A stretch of DNA of 64,000 bases, taken from NCBI RefSeq assembly GCF_000377505.1, contig NZ_KB898189.1, forward strand, positions 62,001 to 126,000, given 5' to 3'. This document shows positions 1-7,797 of this stretch, piece by piece. The DNA is from Paenibacillus massiliensis 2301065 = DSM 16942. Its GTDB lineage: Bacteria > Bacillota > Bacilli > Paenibacillales > Paenibacillaceae. The notes below the pieces were generated by a model. It was not told where the DNA came from and searched no databases. It saw only the letters and a list, made by a program, of their open reading frames with translations. Every line of letters begins with the position of its first letter. The first letter of the stretch is position 1. Both the position numbers and the translations under genes were made by a program.

Positions 1-417
1 CCCGGCTTCACAGCATGGGCGATGAATATCCTGTGGCGTGAAGAGCGCGTACATGCCCTCCTCCAAAATAACATCGATCTCATCAGTCATTTCTCTTGCA
101 AAAAATACAATGTCCTTCTCACTCATTAAATCTTCTTCCACAGGTTGTCCATTCAAGCGGGCCGTACCGATACGCTCCCGTCCGTGGATCAAATACTGGA
201 TATCGAGAAATCTCTCATGTGCCTCTGGGCGCTTCTCTGCTGTAGGTGCTGTCTCAGCCTCCTGCAGTAGACAAAAGATCCGATCTCCATCAATATCATA
301 TCTACCATTCTCCAGGCCCGAAAAGTCCGTCTGCTGCAAAAACGCCATCGCTTGATGAATAGCTGGGTGCAAAAGCTCTTTCTCTTGCGCCCAGTCCGAA
401 AGTCGACCAATAAACAT
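1..417 (-). CDS. YhcH/YjgK/YiaL family protein, C-terminally cut by window edge
   Basis: Reading the minus strand from an ATG at 417 gives 139 uninterrupted codons that run off the left edge, so the 3' end is missing. The start is preceded by AAGGAG eight bases upstream. The protein begins MFIGRLSDWAQEKELLHPAI and carries HERFLDIQYLIHGRERIG at about residues 67-84 and ALFTPQDIHRPC near 124-135, which I recognise as the YhcH/YjgK/YiaL (DUF386) cupin-like family of about 150 residues. Members such as YiaL and the EbgC subunit occur in sialic acid, sugar and beta-galactosidase clusters, and the HxD-type residues near the C-terminus are thought to bind metal. The substrate cannot be told here because the downstream neighbours are outside the window. 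It appears to be nearly full length. Confidence 0.85.
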   Translation of the reverse strand, partial: MFIGRLSDWAQEKELLHPAIHQAMAFLQQTDFSGLENGRYDIDGDRIFCLLQEAETAPTAEKRPEAHERFLDIQYLIHGRERIGTARLNGQPVEEDLMSEKDIVFFAREMTDEIDVILEEGMYALFTPQDIHRPCCEAG

Positions 418-658
418 TACCGTCGCTCCTTACTTTGCTGAATAGGATGAATTTCACAAATTAGAAAAAAGTAAGCGGTATCATTATAAACGCTGGAATA
501 GGATATTGTATATGCCAAATCGCACAGCTCAGGTATATATTGCTACGTTATGGTCGTTTTTGAGCGACGTTACGAGGTTATATTTCTATATAGTTCTACT
601 TTTTGATATACACGTTCGTCGGTATTCAGGCATTAATACTACATTAATCTTGCTGCGT

Positions 659-664
659 TATAAT
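659..664 (+). promoter_or_regulatory. Candidate -10 box for the acyltransferase gene
   Basis: A perfect TATAAT lies 37 bases before the acyltransferase start. No good -35 hexamer sits 16-18 bases upstream, so this is only a weak promoter call. The 284-base gap between the two divergent genes holds no other recognisable feature. Confidence 0.3.
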
Positions 665-701
665 AGCCGTTGGTTAGGGTAGGGAAAGAAGGGAGTCATG
701 C

Positions 702-1931
702 ATGTTGGAAAAGAAAGGAAAGCCGCGGATTGCGGAGTGGAGCGAGCTGCGCGGCCTTGCCTTTATGGCTATTGTGCTGCAGCACAGCATCGGGGAGTAT
801 ATTTACAGGAGCGATATTTTGCAGCCGGATTCGACCATGCTGGTTATGATCTATCATCTGACCCGTTTTGGCACGCCGACCTTTGTTTTTCTTTCAGCGG
901 CGCTGCTATTTTATAATCACAAGAACGATGTGAGCTACCCGAAATATATAAAAAGACGGTTCTCTGATATTTTTGTTCCGTTTATGCTCTGGACCATCAT
1001 TTACTGGCTGGTGACTCGTATGTGGTCGTCCCATACCTGGACGGAGCCTTCCTTCTGGACGGGGCTATTGAAGGAATTTATAATCCCGACTCAAGGTTAT
1101 CATTTGTGGTTCGTCGTCATGATCTTCCAGTTCTATATTCTGTTCCCTCTTGTTGTGCTCGGAGTGAACCGGGTCCGTAGCGCACTGAATGGGTATGACA
1201 GCACCTTCCGCACGCTACTGACCGGAATGCTGTTAGCTGTACTAGGCTGCGCTTATGCGCTCCTGATGCACTGGTCCTACTATGACATGGCTGACTGGTA
1301 CGAACGAATGCCAAGCTGGCTCCAACCGTTCATTCAGTTCCGCACTTATAATGTGCTGATGTATTTCTTTTACATTGCACTGGGAGCCGTATGTGCGGGA
1401 ATGATAGGGACCTGGCGACGGTGGGTCATGAAAGTCCTGCCCTGGAATGGCATCGCGTTCGTCCTGTTGTACATGATTATGGGTTATACCGTGCTGAACC
1501 AGTCAGGTACGACCATGAATCTGAACATTTCCACCTATCTCAAGCCAAGCACCTTCCTGTTGATCATTTCGCAGATTCTGCTGCTCTATGGTCTGCTACT
1601 TCGTACGGATACAGCGGTGGAGCCAGGACCGTTCCGGAAAATGCTAGCCTGGATGGGCAGCTATTCCTACGGTGCTTATTTAGCTCATGCACTGGTATTG
1701 CTACTGGTGTCGCTGTTAACCCGGGAATGGTCCCTGGAAGGCTATCACATGATTGCTACACTATTGACCTTTGTTGTGGTCACTAGCGTCTCTCTAGCGA
1801 TTAGCAGAGGCTTGTCCTCGCTTTCTCTTGGCCGCTGGCTCGTGGGTCCCGGCAAGAAGCGTTCTCTGAAGCTGCCCTGGACACGTACCTCCACCTCCGC
1901 TGATCAATCGGCAGCTGGAACCAGTCTGTGA
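702..1931 (+). CDS. Membrane-bound acyltransferase (acyltransferase 3 / OafA type)
   Basis: This 409-residue polytopic membrane protein has the layout of the acyltransferase_3 family (OafA, YrhL, WecH): an N-terminal E-LRGLAFMAIVLQHS segment (residues 14-29) whose His-29 corresponds to the catalytic His of the family, then about ten hydrophobic segments. A second conserved patch GYHLWFVVMIFQFY lies near residues 132-145. Such enzymes move O- or N-acyl groups onto cell-surface polysaccharides or lipids across the membrane. The acceptor is unknown. The start is supported by an AGAAGGGAG ribosome site 7 bases upstream. It lies alone, divergent from the YhcH gene, and ends at a hairpin terminator. 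The C-terminus is a short basic cytoplasmic tail. Confidence 0.8.
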   Translation: MLEKKGKPRIAEWSELRGLAFMAIVLQHSIGEYIYRSDILQPDSTMLVMIYHLTRFGTPTFVFLSAALLFYNHKNDVSYPKYIKRRFSDIFVPFMLWTIIYWLVTRMWSSHTWTEPSFWTGLLKEFIIPTQGYHLWFVVMIFQFYILFPLVVLGVNRVRSALNGYDSTFRTLLTGMLLAVLGCAYALLMHWSYYDMADWYERMPSWLQPFIQFRTYNVLMYFFYIALGAVCAGMIGTWRRWVMKVLPWNGIAFVLLYMIMGYTVLNQSGTTMNLNISTYLKPSTFLLIISQILLLYGLLLRTDTAVEPGPFRKMLAWMGSYSYGAYLAHALVLLLVSLLTREWSLEGYHMIATLLTFVVVTSVSLAISRGLSSLSLGRWLVGPGKKRSLKLPWTRTSTSADQSAAGTSL

Positions 1932-1986
1932 ATAAGATAGTATAGAACCTTGCAATACAAACTTTAAATTACTTTGTTGCTAGCTG

Positions 1987-2021
1987 AAGGCCGCGCTGCG
2001 TCTCATCACAGTTGCGGCCTT
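1987..2021. terminator. Bidirectional hairpin between convergent genes
   Basis: AAGGCCGC (1987-1994) pairs with GCGGCCTT (2014-2021) and is followed by TATTT on the plus strand. It closes the acyltransferase transcript and overlaps the stop codon of the convergent minus-strand gene. Confidence 0.65.
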
Positions 2022-2535
2022 ATTTGGAGCGCTCAGTGCCTTTACCGGTCGATTTCTGCTCTTTGCATTGAGATGAATCCCTGGCGTGGATATCCCGCAA
2101 TGGTTGATTCACAATCTTCTGCAGCCACACCTTCGCTTGTTGCTGGCGCTGCTCTGCCTCCTTTGGCGTCAGCCTTCCCTCCTTCAGCATTTGCTGTTGA
2201 TTATTATTCATGACGAGCATGAGCTGATCAATTAACTGAACCTCATTCCAGCCTCGTTTTGCCTTAGCCAGTTGGGCAAGCGTCTTGCCTGCTTCAATCT
2301 CTTTGTGTATCTCCTTCCGGCTCATGCCGAGCAGTCGAGCTGTCTCTGCCATGAACGAATGCTTAGGTCTATGTGATCTGTACAGTAAATGATGACCCGG
2401 CTCGGACTTCTGCTCTCTGGATGGTGCAGGATGAGCCGGATGGATCTCGGAGCTGTGTGCATGCATGGGCATTGAGCTCAGCAACAAGACCACGGTGCAT
2501 CCAATCCATACAGGCCGTTTCCAATGTAATGCCAC
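2020..2535 (-). CDS. Secreted hypothetical protein with charged helical repeat-like region
   Basis: A 171-residue protein starting at GTG, nine bases after an AAGGAGG site. Residues 1-26 form a signal peptide (KRP, hydrophobic core WIGCTVVLLLSS, cleavage probably after MHA). The mature part contains LLGMSRKEIHKEIEAGKTLAQLAKAKRGW followed by a Q/E/K-rich helix. That ET-AGKTLAQLA-W pattern is common in small secreted Firmicute and actinobacterial proteins annotated as hypothetical, where it looks like a helix-turn-helix-like repeat, but I know of no function. The C-terminus is very polar. It is a single-gene unit divergent from the isoprenoid-synthase-like gene. Confidence 0.7.
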   Translation of the reverse strand: MALHWKRPVWIGCTVVLLLSSMPMHAHSSEIHPAHPAPSREQKSEPGHHLLYRSHRPKHSFMAETARLLGMSRKEIHKEIEAGKTLAQLAKAKRGWNEVQLIDQLMLVMNNNQQQMLKEGRLTPKEAEQRQQQAKVWLQKIVNQPLRDIHARDSSQCKEQKSTGKGTERSK

Positions 2536-2662
2536 GATTATACCTCCTTATTGTCTTGTCTTTTCCTCCAATTCCGTAATATTATGACATGGATGTCCCA
2601 TTATTATGCAGAGTTTTCCTGTGACTATAACGGGACGTACATTGGAAGGCGGGAGGCTAACT

Positions 2663-3598
2663 ATGAAATGGTACACGACATACAAGGATGAGCTGGAGAT
2701 TGTTTTTGCAGATGCCCGAGACCGAGTCAATCAATTCCCCCTAGCTCTGCGGAATCAAGCTCTTCAGTACATGGATCGCTTTGATCCTCTTCAAGAGGAC
2801 AGTACGCGCAATTACATTTGTTATCTGCTTCCCTACTGGCTGCGTGATTTCACGGGTCTCAGCCATGATGTCTACCGCCGACTGGCCCTTGGCAATGTCT
2901 TTGTCATGCTGTACTTCCTGCTGCAGGACGATGTGATCGACTCTCAAGCAGAGGATTGTCGCACACAGCTAGTACTAGCGAACTTATTCCTAACGGAAAG
3001 CCTGGATATATATCAGCGTGACTTCCCCTCCAATTCAGCGTTCTGGGAATATTACCGTACATATGTCCATGAATGGGCCGACAGCGTCGCCGGAGAGCTA
3101 ACGAAGGATGATTTTCAGCAGGATCGGAGAAAGGTTGCACTGAAGGCTAGCCCGCTCAAGCTCGCTGGTACTGGAGCCCTGATACTGGCTGGCAAGGAAG
3201 CCTTTATTCCTGCGGTTACTGGCATGACAGACGACGCATTGGTCGTACTGCAGATGTCCGATGACTGGGCAGACTGGAGAGAAGATCTGGAGGCAGGAGA
3301 CTACAACTGTCTGCTATCACTGGTCAGTGCAGAGAATGGACGCAGCTATATGGAAGGACTGGAAGCGCACCAGATTGAACAGGCTATCTTCCTGCACGAT
3401 GTCTTGAAGAGATATGCCTACATCGCAATCGACATCACGGAGCATCTTGGACAAGCCCAGCCTGTCATTCCGGATTTGCATCAATTCACCGAGGAAATCG
3501 CAAGGGAACTGCTGCAGGAGGCCGAATCACTTGAAGCGGGGAAACAGCGATTGCAGCGAGGGGGATTGGAGTATTGGCTGTCGAGACACTTGGAGTGA
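2663..3598 (+). CDS. Class I isoprenoid-synthase-fold enzyme, ComQ-like
   Basis: The start at 2663 follows a GGCGGGAGG site and gives a 311-residue all-alpha protein; an upstream in-frame ATG at 2606 lacks a ribosome site. It has two aspartate-rich motifs characteristic of trans-isoprenyl diphosphate synthases and ComQ: LLQDDVID (D89, D90, D93) and QMSDDWADWRED (D200, D201, D204, with E207/D208). Both keep a canonical DDxxD, so it should bind Mg2+ and a prenyl diphosphate. Length and the D-W-x-D second motif resemble ComQ, which prenylates a Trp of the ComX pheromone. The next gene, 140 bases downstream, encodes an NHLP-leader peptide whose last residue is Trp. I infer a peptide prenyltransferase, but a small-molecule terpene or prenyl synthase remains possible. 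Confidence 0.7.
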   Translation: MKWYTTYKDELEIVFADARDRVNQFPLALRNQALQYMDRFDPLQEDSTRNYICYLLPYWLRDFTGLSHDVYRRLALGNVFVMLYFLLQDDVIDSQAEDCRTQLVLANLFLTESLDIYQRDFPSNSAFWEYYRTYVHEWADSVAGELTKDDFQQDRRKVALKASPLKLAGTGALILAGKEAFIPAVTGMTDDALVVLQMSDDWADWREDLEAGDYNCLLSLVSAENGRSYMEGLEAHQIEQAIFLHDVLKRYAYIAIDITEHLGQAQPVIPDLHQFTEEIARELLQEAESLEAGKQRLQRGGLEYWLSRHLE

Positions 3599-3686
3599 TC
3601 GAGCACAAGTTGCTTATGTTTGGTATTTTTATAATTTAAAATTGTAACAAAATGTATCATGAATATAGCCTAATTCTGAAGCTGCG

Positions 3687-3695
3687 TGCTATACT
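3687..3695 (+). promoter_or_regulatory. Extended -10 promoter candidate for the NHLP peptide
   Basis: TGC-TATACT forms an extended -10 element 44 bases before the peptide start. No -35 is evident. It suggests the peptide gene can be transcribed separately from the enzyme gene upstream. Confidence 0.35.
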
Positions 3696-3738
3696 GGATG
3701 GGACAAGCGCTTCATACCCTTAGGAGAGGATGATATGG

Positions 3739-3975
3739 ATGGCTATCAATGAACTTCTTCAAACACAGGTAATTCAAAAAGCCTGGGAAGATCCGGAGTT
3801 CCGGGAAAGACTGCTGCATGATCCTAAGTCTGTTATTCAGGAGATGCTCGGAGTCCAGCTTCCAGAGCATATTCAGCTGAAAACATTGGAGGAGACACCT
3901 GATCAAATCTATCTGGTGCTGCCACCGAATCCATCAGGAGTCTTATCAGCCGTTAGACCTCAGGCAAGGTGGTAA
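3739..3975 (+). CDS. NHLP-leader (proteusin-type) peptide precursor with C-terminal Trp
   Basis: A 78-residue protein. I chose the ATG at 3739 because AGGAGAGG (3722-3729) lies nine bases before it; the in-frame ATG at 3730 is too close. The sequence matches the nitrile-hydratase-like leader peptide family: VIQKAWEDPEFRERLLHDPK (residues 11-30), GVQLPEHIQL (38-47) and EETPDQIYLVLPPNP (51-65). In this family that leader is followed by a core peptide that is modified and cleaved. The remaining tail is only SGVLSAVRPQARW (66-78), with no Cys or Thr and a terminal Trp. No LanM, YcaO, radical SAM, C39 peptidase or exporter is adjacent; the only enzyme is the ComQ-like protein upstream. It could be a prenylated RiPP or a degenerate orphan. 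A real nitrile hydratase subunit is excluded by size. Confidence 0.8.
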   Translation: MAINELLQTQVIQKAWEDPEFRERLLHDPKSVIQEMLGVQLPEHIQLKTLEETPDQIYLVLPPNPSGVLSAVRPQARW

Positions 3976-4019
3976 CAGCGTTTAACCGTGGGGAACTGAA
4001 GCTCATCGTAGCTTAACCC

Positions 4020-4045
4020 GAAAAAAAAGCCGGAGTTATCCGGCT
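4020..4045 (-). terminator. Terminator of the histidine kinase gene
   Basis: AGCCGGA (4028-4034) pairs with TCCGGCT (4039-4045), and the A-run at 4020-4027 gives an eight-U tract on the minus-strand transcript. The kinase stop codon lies in the hairpin loop. Confidence 0.8.
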
Positions 4046-5922
4046 GACGGGAATCGGACAACAGCTTCTGTCCCCACCCCTTTTGAGCTTGTAAATGAAA
4101 TGCTGCCTCCCATCGCTTCAATAATTCGAAACGTCACCATCATTCCAAGCCCCGTACCTTTTGTCTTGTTGGAGAAATAAGGCTCCCCAAGACGTGACAA
4201 CGTCTGCGAGTCCATCCCTTCACCGTTATCCCGAATGTGAATGATGACCTCTTTGCCCTCCTGATATGCCCATATGTTGATCTGACCCTCTTCATCCAAA
4301 GCTTCAATGCTGTTCTTGATAATATTAATGAACGCCTGCTTCAGCTTGGAGGAGTTTCCGCGCACATTCAGTCCAGGCGGAATATCCAGGTAGATTCGAT
4401 CACCCTGCAGATTAGCCATTGGACTGATGATGGCCTCAATATGCCTGAATTCCTCCAGAAGCTGCAGTGTCTTCACGTGGTCAGGCTCTGGCTTCGCAAA
4501 GGTGAGGAAGTCGGTAATAATACTGGATGCTCTGTCCAGCTCACCTAGAGCAATATCCAGATATCCCTTATTCTTGCCCTTCTCCTGACCGCTAATGAGC
4601 TGTAGGAAGCCGCGTGTCACTTGCAGGGGATTGCGCACCTCATGAGCTACGGATGCAGCCAGATCACTGATGATATCCATCTTCTCCGAGCGCTGAAGCT
4701 CATTATTGAACATTTCCAGTTCGCGAGAATATTGGACGACCTGACGGTGCTTCTCTGTCAAGCGTCGGCCCAGAATCGTAATCAGTGAAAGAATGAAGCC
4801 AACGACGCCCCATTTCCATAAGAAGAACTCATATTGCCCCTGTCTTACGTAATAAAGCAGTAGCTCTCCTACAGACGAGAAGCAGAAGCATGCGAACCCC
4901 ATGGACATAATCGAAGCTTCCTTACTCCCCTTCAGCGCCAGCCGAATGACTGAAGAGAAGAGTAGCAGGAGCAGTGCGATGAGCTGCACGCCCAGAAGCA
5001 GAACGCTAACTACGAAATAGCTATCGTAATAACGGTCGCCCGACGACAAATTAATGACCATGAACACCATACAGAACAGGGAGTAGCCTGTTAGCCAAAT
5101 CCGTGCCCAGCGAATATAACGCTTATCATCCAGAATCTGCTCGAAGAACAGGGCGAGTGCTGGTGACAGCATGTACAGTGAAATATCGAATAATTGCAGA
5201 TAGAGCTTGCCACCCTCTCGATAAAAGGTGAACAGGAACGGAGAATAAGTGACGATCAACACGCCTACCGATAGCACCACGATACATAAAGAAATCCAGA
5301 GAAGCAGATTCGGTCGGAATAAAAAGAATGAGCAAAAAGCCAGAACGGTTGCGATCAGGATAAAGGCTCCACCTAGCACGATATCCAGTATATCCTCCCA
5401 GATCAGGTCTCCCATCAGTTCCCGATGATCGCCTACGACCACTTTACCGCTAATTCCAACCTTATCCTGACGGCTGTCCATCCATATGTATAGCTCCTTG
5501 CCGCTGTCCTTCTGCTGGATCGGAAGCAGTACCTTGTTCAATTCATAGCTGTAAGGACGGTACGATTCATACATAATCATGTTGTCCTTGTAGATCGTAA
5601 TGTGCTTCCCGTAAATATTCTGAAAATAGATAGCCGGTATCTCGTCATACAACTGGGGTACCTTCAATCGGATCCACGCAGCAGTTACACGTTCAGGCTT
5701 GTCCGGCAGAACTTCATCCCCTGTAACCGTCGTCCATGACAGATCCTTGGATAGACCTTCATGAATCGTCCCTCTCTCACCTGGTCCAGCCCATCTCATA
5801 TCCCAAGTCGGAATAATCTGATCCGTAGAAGCTACTCGGGTAGCTGATGCAGGTATAGCGCCAACTGCAGCGAAGATCACTACGATCCAGATAACCGTTA
5901 TTGCCTTATAAGCGTATTTCAT
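4036..5922 (-). CDS. Orphan sensor histidine kinase with 7TM sensory region
   Basis: A 628-residue kinase; the ATG at 5922 has GAGG eight bases upstream. It has an N-terminal signal-anchor, an extracellular beta-rich domain (about 30-180) and then seven hydrophobic segments (about 185-385), an arrangement typical of 7TMR-DISM receptors. The cytoplasmic part has a short coil, the dimerisation and phosphoacceptor box ASVAHEVRNPLQ (His-427), N-box NIIKNSIEAL, G1 DNGEGMD and G2 GTGLGM. The H-box resembles sporulation kinases such as KinB/KinD. No response regulator is adjacent, so it is an orphan that may feed a phosphorelay. It is convergent with the ComQ-like/NHLP pair, ending only 60 bases from the peptide gene, so a receptor role for a modified peptide is conceivable but unsupported by direct evidence. 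Confidence 0.85.
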   Translation of the reverse strand: MKYAYKAITVIWIVVIFAAVGAIPASATRVASTDQIIPTWDMRWAGPGERGTIHEGLSKDLSWTTVTGDEVLPDKPERVTAAWIRLKVPQLYDEIPAIYFQNIYGKHITIYKDNMIMYESYRPYSYELNKVLLPIQQKDSGKELYIWMDSRQDKVGISGKVVVGDHRELMGDLIWEDILDIVLGGAFILIATVLAFCSFFLFRPNLLLWISLCIVVLSVGVLIVTYSPFLFTFYREGGKLYLQLFDISLYMLSPALALFFEQILDDKRYIRWARIWLTGYSLFCMVFMVINLSSGDRYYDSYFVVSVLLLGVQLIALLLLLFSSVIRLALKGSKEASIMSMGFACFCFSSVGELLLYYVRQGQYEFFLWKWGVVGFILSLITILGRRLTEKHRQVVQYSRELEMFNNELQRSEKMDIISDLAASVAHEVRNPLQVTRGFLQLISGQEKGKNKGYLDIALGELDRASSIITDFLTFAKPEPDHVKTLQLLEEFRHIEAIISPMANLQGDRIYLDIPPGLNVRGNSSKLKQAFINIIKNSIEALDEEGQINIWAYQEGKEVIIHIRDNGEGMDSQTLSRLGEPYFSNKTKGTGLGMMVTFRIIEAMGGSISFTSSKGVGTEAVVRFPSAG

Positions 5923-6066
5923 GCAAGGCACCTCAACAGTTTCATTTTCGATGTAGCCATCCTGTGATTACTTCTATGATGGAAGTTATAATACTCGCTC
6001 AACTTGATGTTACATGTAATAATTCTATAGCCGCACCTTGAACACCTGCTTGTAGCATGCACAAAC

Positions 6067-6357
6067 TCATTTGGAGCGAAAGCGGGCCTCCTCATACTGA
6101 TTCTCAATCATCTCACGCTCCCGCTTCTCAATCTGATCTCTGTATTCCACCCATTGCTTGCTGTCCTCATCCTCATATATCGTCCATATATCACTGAATA
6201 GGTAGTCCCGTAGTTCAACAACCTTGCCCGCCAAAATACCATTTGCCCAGTACAGGCCATCAGGGCGGCGGATCACCGTTCGACCATAACCCGGAGTAGA
6301 CGCCTTCTGTCCGATCCTGATAGACCTCACCATATGTCCGAGTGTCAGCCAGTCCAT
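6067..6357 (-). CDS. Hypothetical 96-aa protein
   Basis: The ATG at 6357 follows GGGAGGTAAC and yields a 96-residue soluble protein beginning MDWLTLGHMVRSIRIGQKAS. A longer in-frame reading up to 6489 lacks a ribosome site. The sequence has a basic, glycine-rich N-terminal half (PGYGRTVIRRPDG) and a strongly charged helical C-terminus (EKREREMIENQYEEARFRSK). I do not recognise the family. It lies 144 bases upstream of the histidine kinase on the same strand, divergent from the small acidic protein gene. Confidence 0.6.
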   Translation of the reverse strand: MDWLTLGHMVRSIRIGQKASTPGYGRTVIRRPDGLYWANGILAGKVVELRDYLFSDIWTIYEDEDSKQWVEYRDQIEKREREMIENQYEEARFRSK

Positions 6358-6643
6358 TGTGTTACCTCCCGTTGTTGGGTCCCTTGCTGAAAAAATCAGC
6401 GTCAGAAGTGTCCATTTATCATACAGCAATAAGGCATCGGTTGAATAGCCTTTCACTTCCCTAGGTAATATATACTTCATCACCCTCATGCGCGTTTGAC
6501 CTTGGCGTAGTTGGGGTAAGGTGCCAATAAGAGGCCATGGGTGGCCATAGGTGACGATGTTTCTTATTCAAGCGAACATGATCATGTTATTTCAGAGGAT
6601 CAACAAAGATGCACAATCTAATTTATCAAAGGAGATGATTGTC

Positions 6644-6910
6644 ATGCCTAATGATAACCCGAGACTGTACACGGAGCCGTCATTGCAGAACGCAGAGAAC
6701 AACTGGGATAATCTGACGCAGGGAGAATATGAGACGCTCCAAAATGTACCTGATGCAGATGCACTCAGTCCCAATAGCCCGATTGATCCCTCTGCACCCG
6801 AAGAGCTACTTCACGGAATCGACCTGCTGAACGGCTTCGATGGCGAAGAGGATACGCCTCCTGATAACGCTGAAGTGGCGTCTTCACATCCTGAGCGTAC
6901 ATCAGGCTAA
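6644..6910 (+). CDS. Small acidic hypothetical protein
   Basis: An AAAGGAG site at 6628-6634 sets the start at 6644, giving 88 residues. The protein is rich in Asp, Glu, Asn and Pro (for example DADALSPNSPIDPSAPEELL) with no membrane segment and looks largely disordered. No family is recognised. It is the first of three small plus-strand genes (6644, 7035, 7226) that may be co-transcribed; the gap to the next is 124 bases. Confidence 0.55.
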   Translation: MPNDNPRLYTEPSLQNAENNWDNLTQGEYETLQNVPDADALSPNSPIDPSAPEELLHGIDLLNGFDGEEDTPPDNAEVASSHPERTSG

Positions 6911-7034
6911 GCTTGAAGCTATGCAATGACATAGCAATCACCTGACACAGACTATAATTATGATTCAAGCCTCCGTTAACCGTTTAAAGTGGTGTCAAGA
7001 TACTTTATTCGCCGAATTCAAGGAGGGTTACATC

Positions 7035-7196
7035 ATGAGTGAACAACATCGCAAGGTCGATATGGAACGTACCGAAGTAAGGAGAACCTCCGATTCCAGC
7101 CGGGTAGCCTCCACATTCATCAAATATGCTGCCTATATTATTATCTTTTTTGGATTTCTGTATTTTCTGGTCCGCTACGTCTTTCCGATGCTATAA
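7035..7196 (+). CDS. Small single-pass membrane protein
   Basis: AAGGAGGG eight bases upstream selects the ATG at 7035, giving 53 residues. Residues 1-28 are charged and cytoplasmic-like, and residues 31-50 (YAAYIIIFFGFLYFLVRYVF) form one membrane helix ending at FPML. The short length and tail-anchored layout suggest a small membrane regulator or a forespore/envelope peptide, but the family is not recognised. It is followed after 29 bases by the next small gene. Confidence 0.65.
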   Translation: MSEQHRKVDMERTEVRRTSDSSRVASTFIKYAAYIIIFFGFLYFLVRYVFPML

Positions 7197-7225
7197 TACG
7201 ATCCGCATGAACAAGGAGATGAAGC

Positions 7226-7510
7226 ATGATGTATAAGGACCCATTAAGTCAGGCTGATCTGGCCTACGAACGCTATAATAAGCTCTCTCCACCAAGTTCA
7301 GAGCCGGACATTCCGGAGAGTGATATGGAATATGTAGGCACCGTCACTGATCACGAGGGATTGGCTTCAATCCCTGGCTTCAAGAAAGCCGAACCTGTAC
7401 GGTCGGCACTTGCAGACCCGTTTGAGGTTCGTATGCGTGATAGCAGGAGCGCAGATCATCGACCACGAGGCCCGGGGTCTGCATTATCTCAGGAGCGCTC
7501 GGATACGTAG
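7226..7510 (+). CDS. Hypothetical 94-aa hydrophilic protein
   Basis: AAGGAG lies six to nine bases before tandem ATG codons at 7226 and 7229. The product is polar, with acidic stretches (PDIPESDMEYVG) and a basic tail (SADHRPRGPGSALSQ). No known domain is visible. Its tight spacing to the membrane peptide gene and its good ribosome site argue that it is real, but coding confidence is moderate. The unit ends before the hairpin at 7673. Confidence 0.5.
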   Translation: MMYKDPLSQADLAYERYNKLSPPSSEPDIPESDMEYVGTVTDHEGLASIPGFKKAEPVRSALADPFEVRMRDSRSADHRPRGPGSALSQERSDT

Positions 7511-7672
7511 CTCGTCACATAGCTCGGATACCCAATGTATTGTATGGAACCTTGGGCAATAGCAAAGCATCCTTATCTCAAGTATACTCAAGGGAACTTT
7601 ACAGCAGCAGCCCATTAGATGCTTTCTGGGCGAATAGATAGTTCGGAGTGAGCACAGGCTCACAGAGAACAA

Positions 7673-7708
7673 AAGACAGCCGACCCATTTTCATGAGGCG
7701 GCTGTCTT
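7673..7708. terminator. Bidirectional terminator
   Basis: AAGACAGCCG (7673-7682) pairs with CGGCTGTCTT (7699-7708), followed by CTTGTGTG on the plus strand and a short U-rich stretch (TTTT then GTTC) on the minus strand. It separates the small-gene cluster from the convergent MFS gene. Confidence 0.7.
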
Positions 7709-7797
7709 CTTGTGTGTTCTCGGGTATTCTGGCTGCTCTGCTGTGCTTTGGATAGCTCGTCATAATCCTGAAGTATCTTATCGTAATATTGATAACC

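Noticed and set aside
38..355. 105-codon plus-strand frame
   Set aside because: It lies opposite the YhcH-family frame, has Ser/Arg-rich nonsense composition and no ribosome site.
3739..3975. Reading the NHLP peptide as a nitrile hydratase alpha subunit
   Set aside because: It has only the leader-like segment, no Cys-x-x-Cys-Ser-Cys metal site and is far too short.
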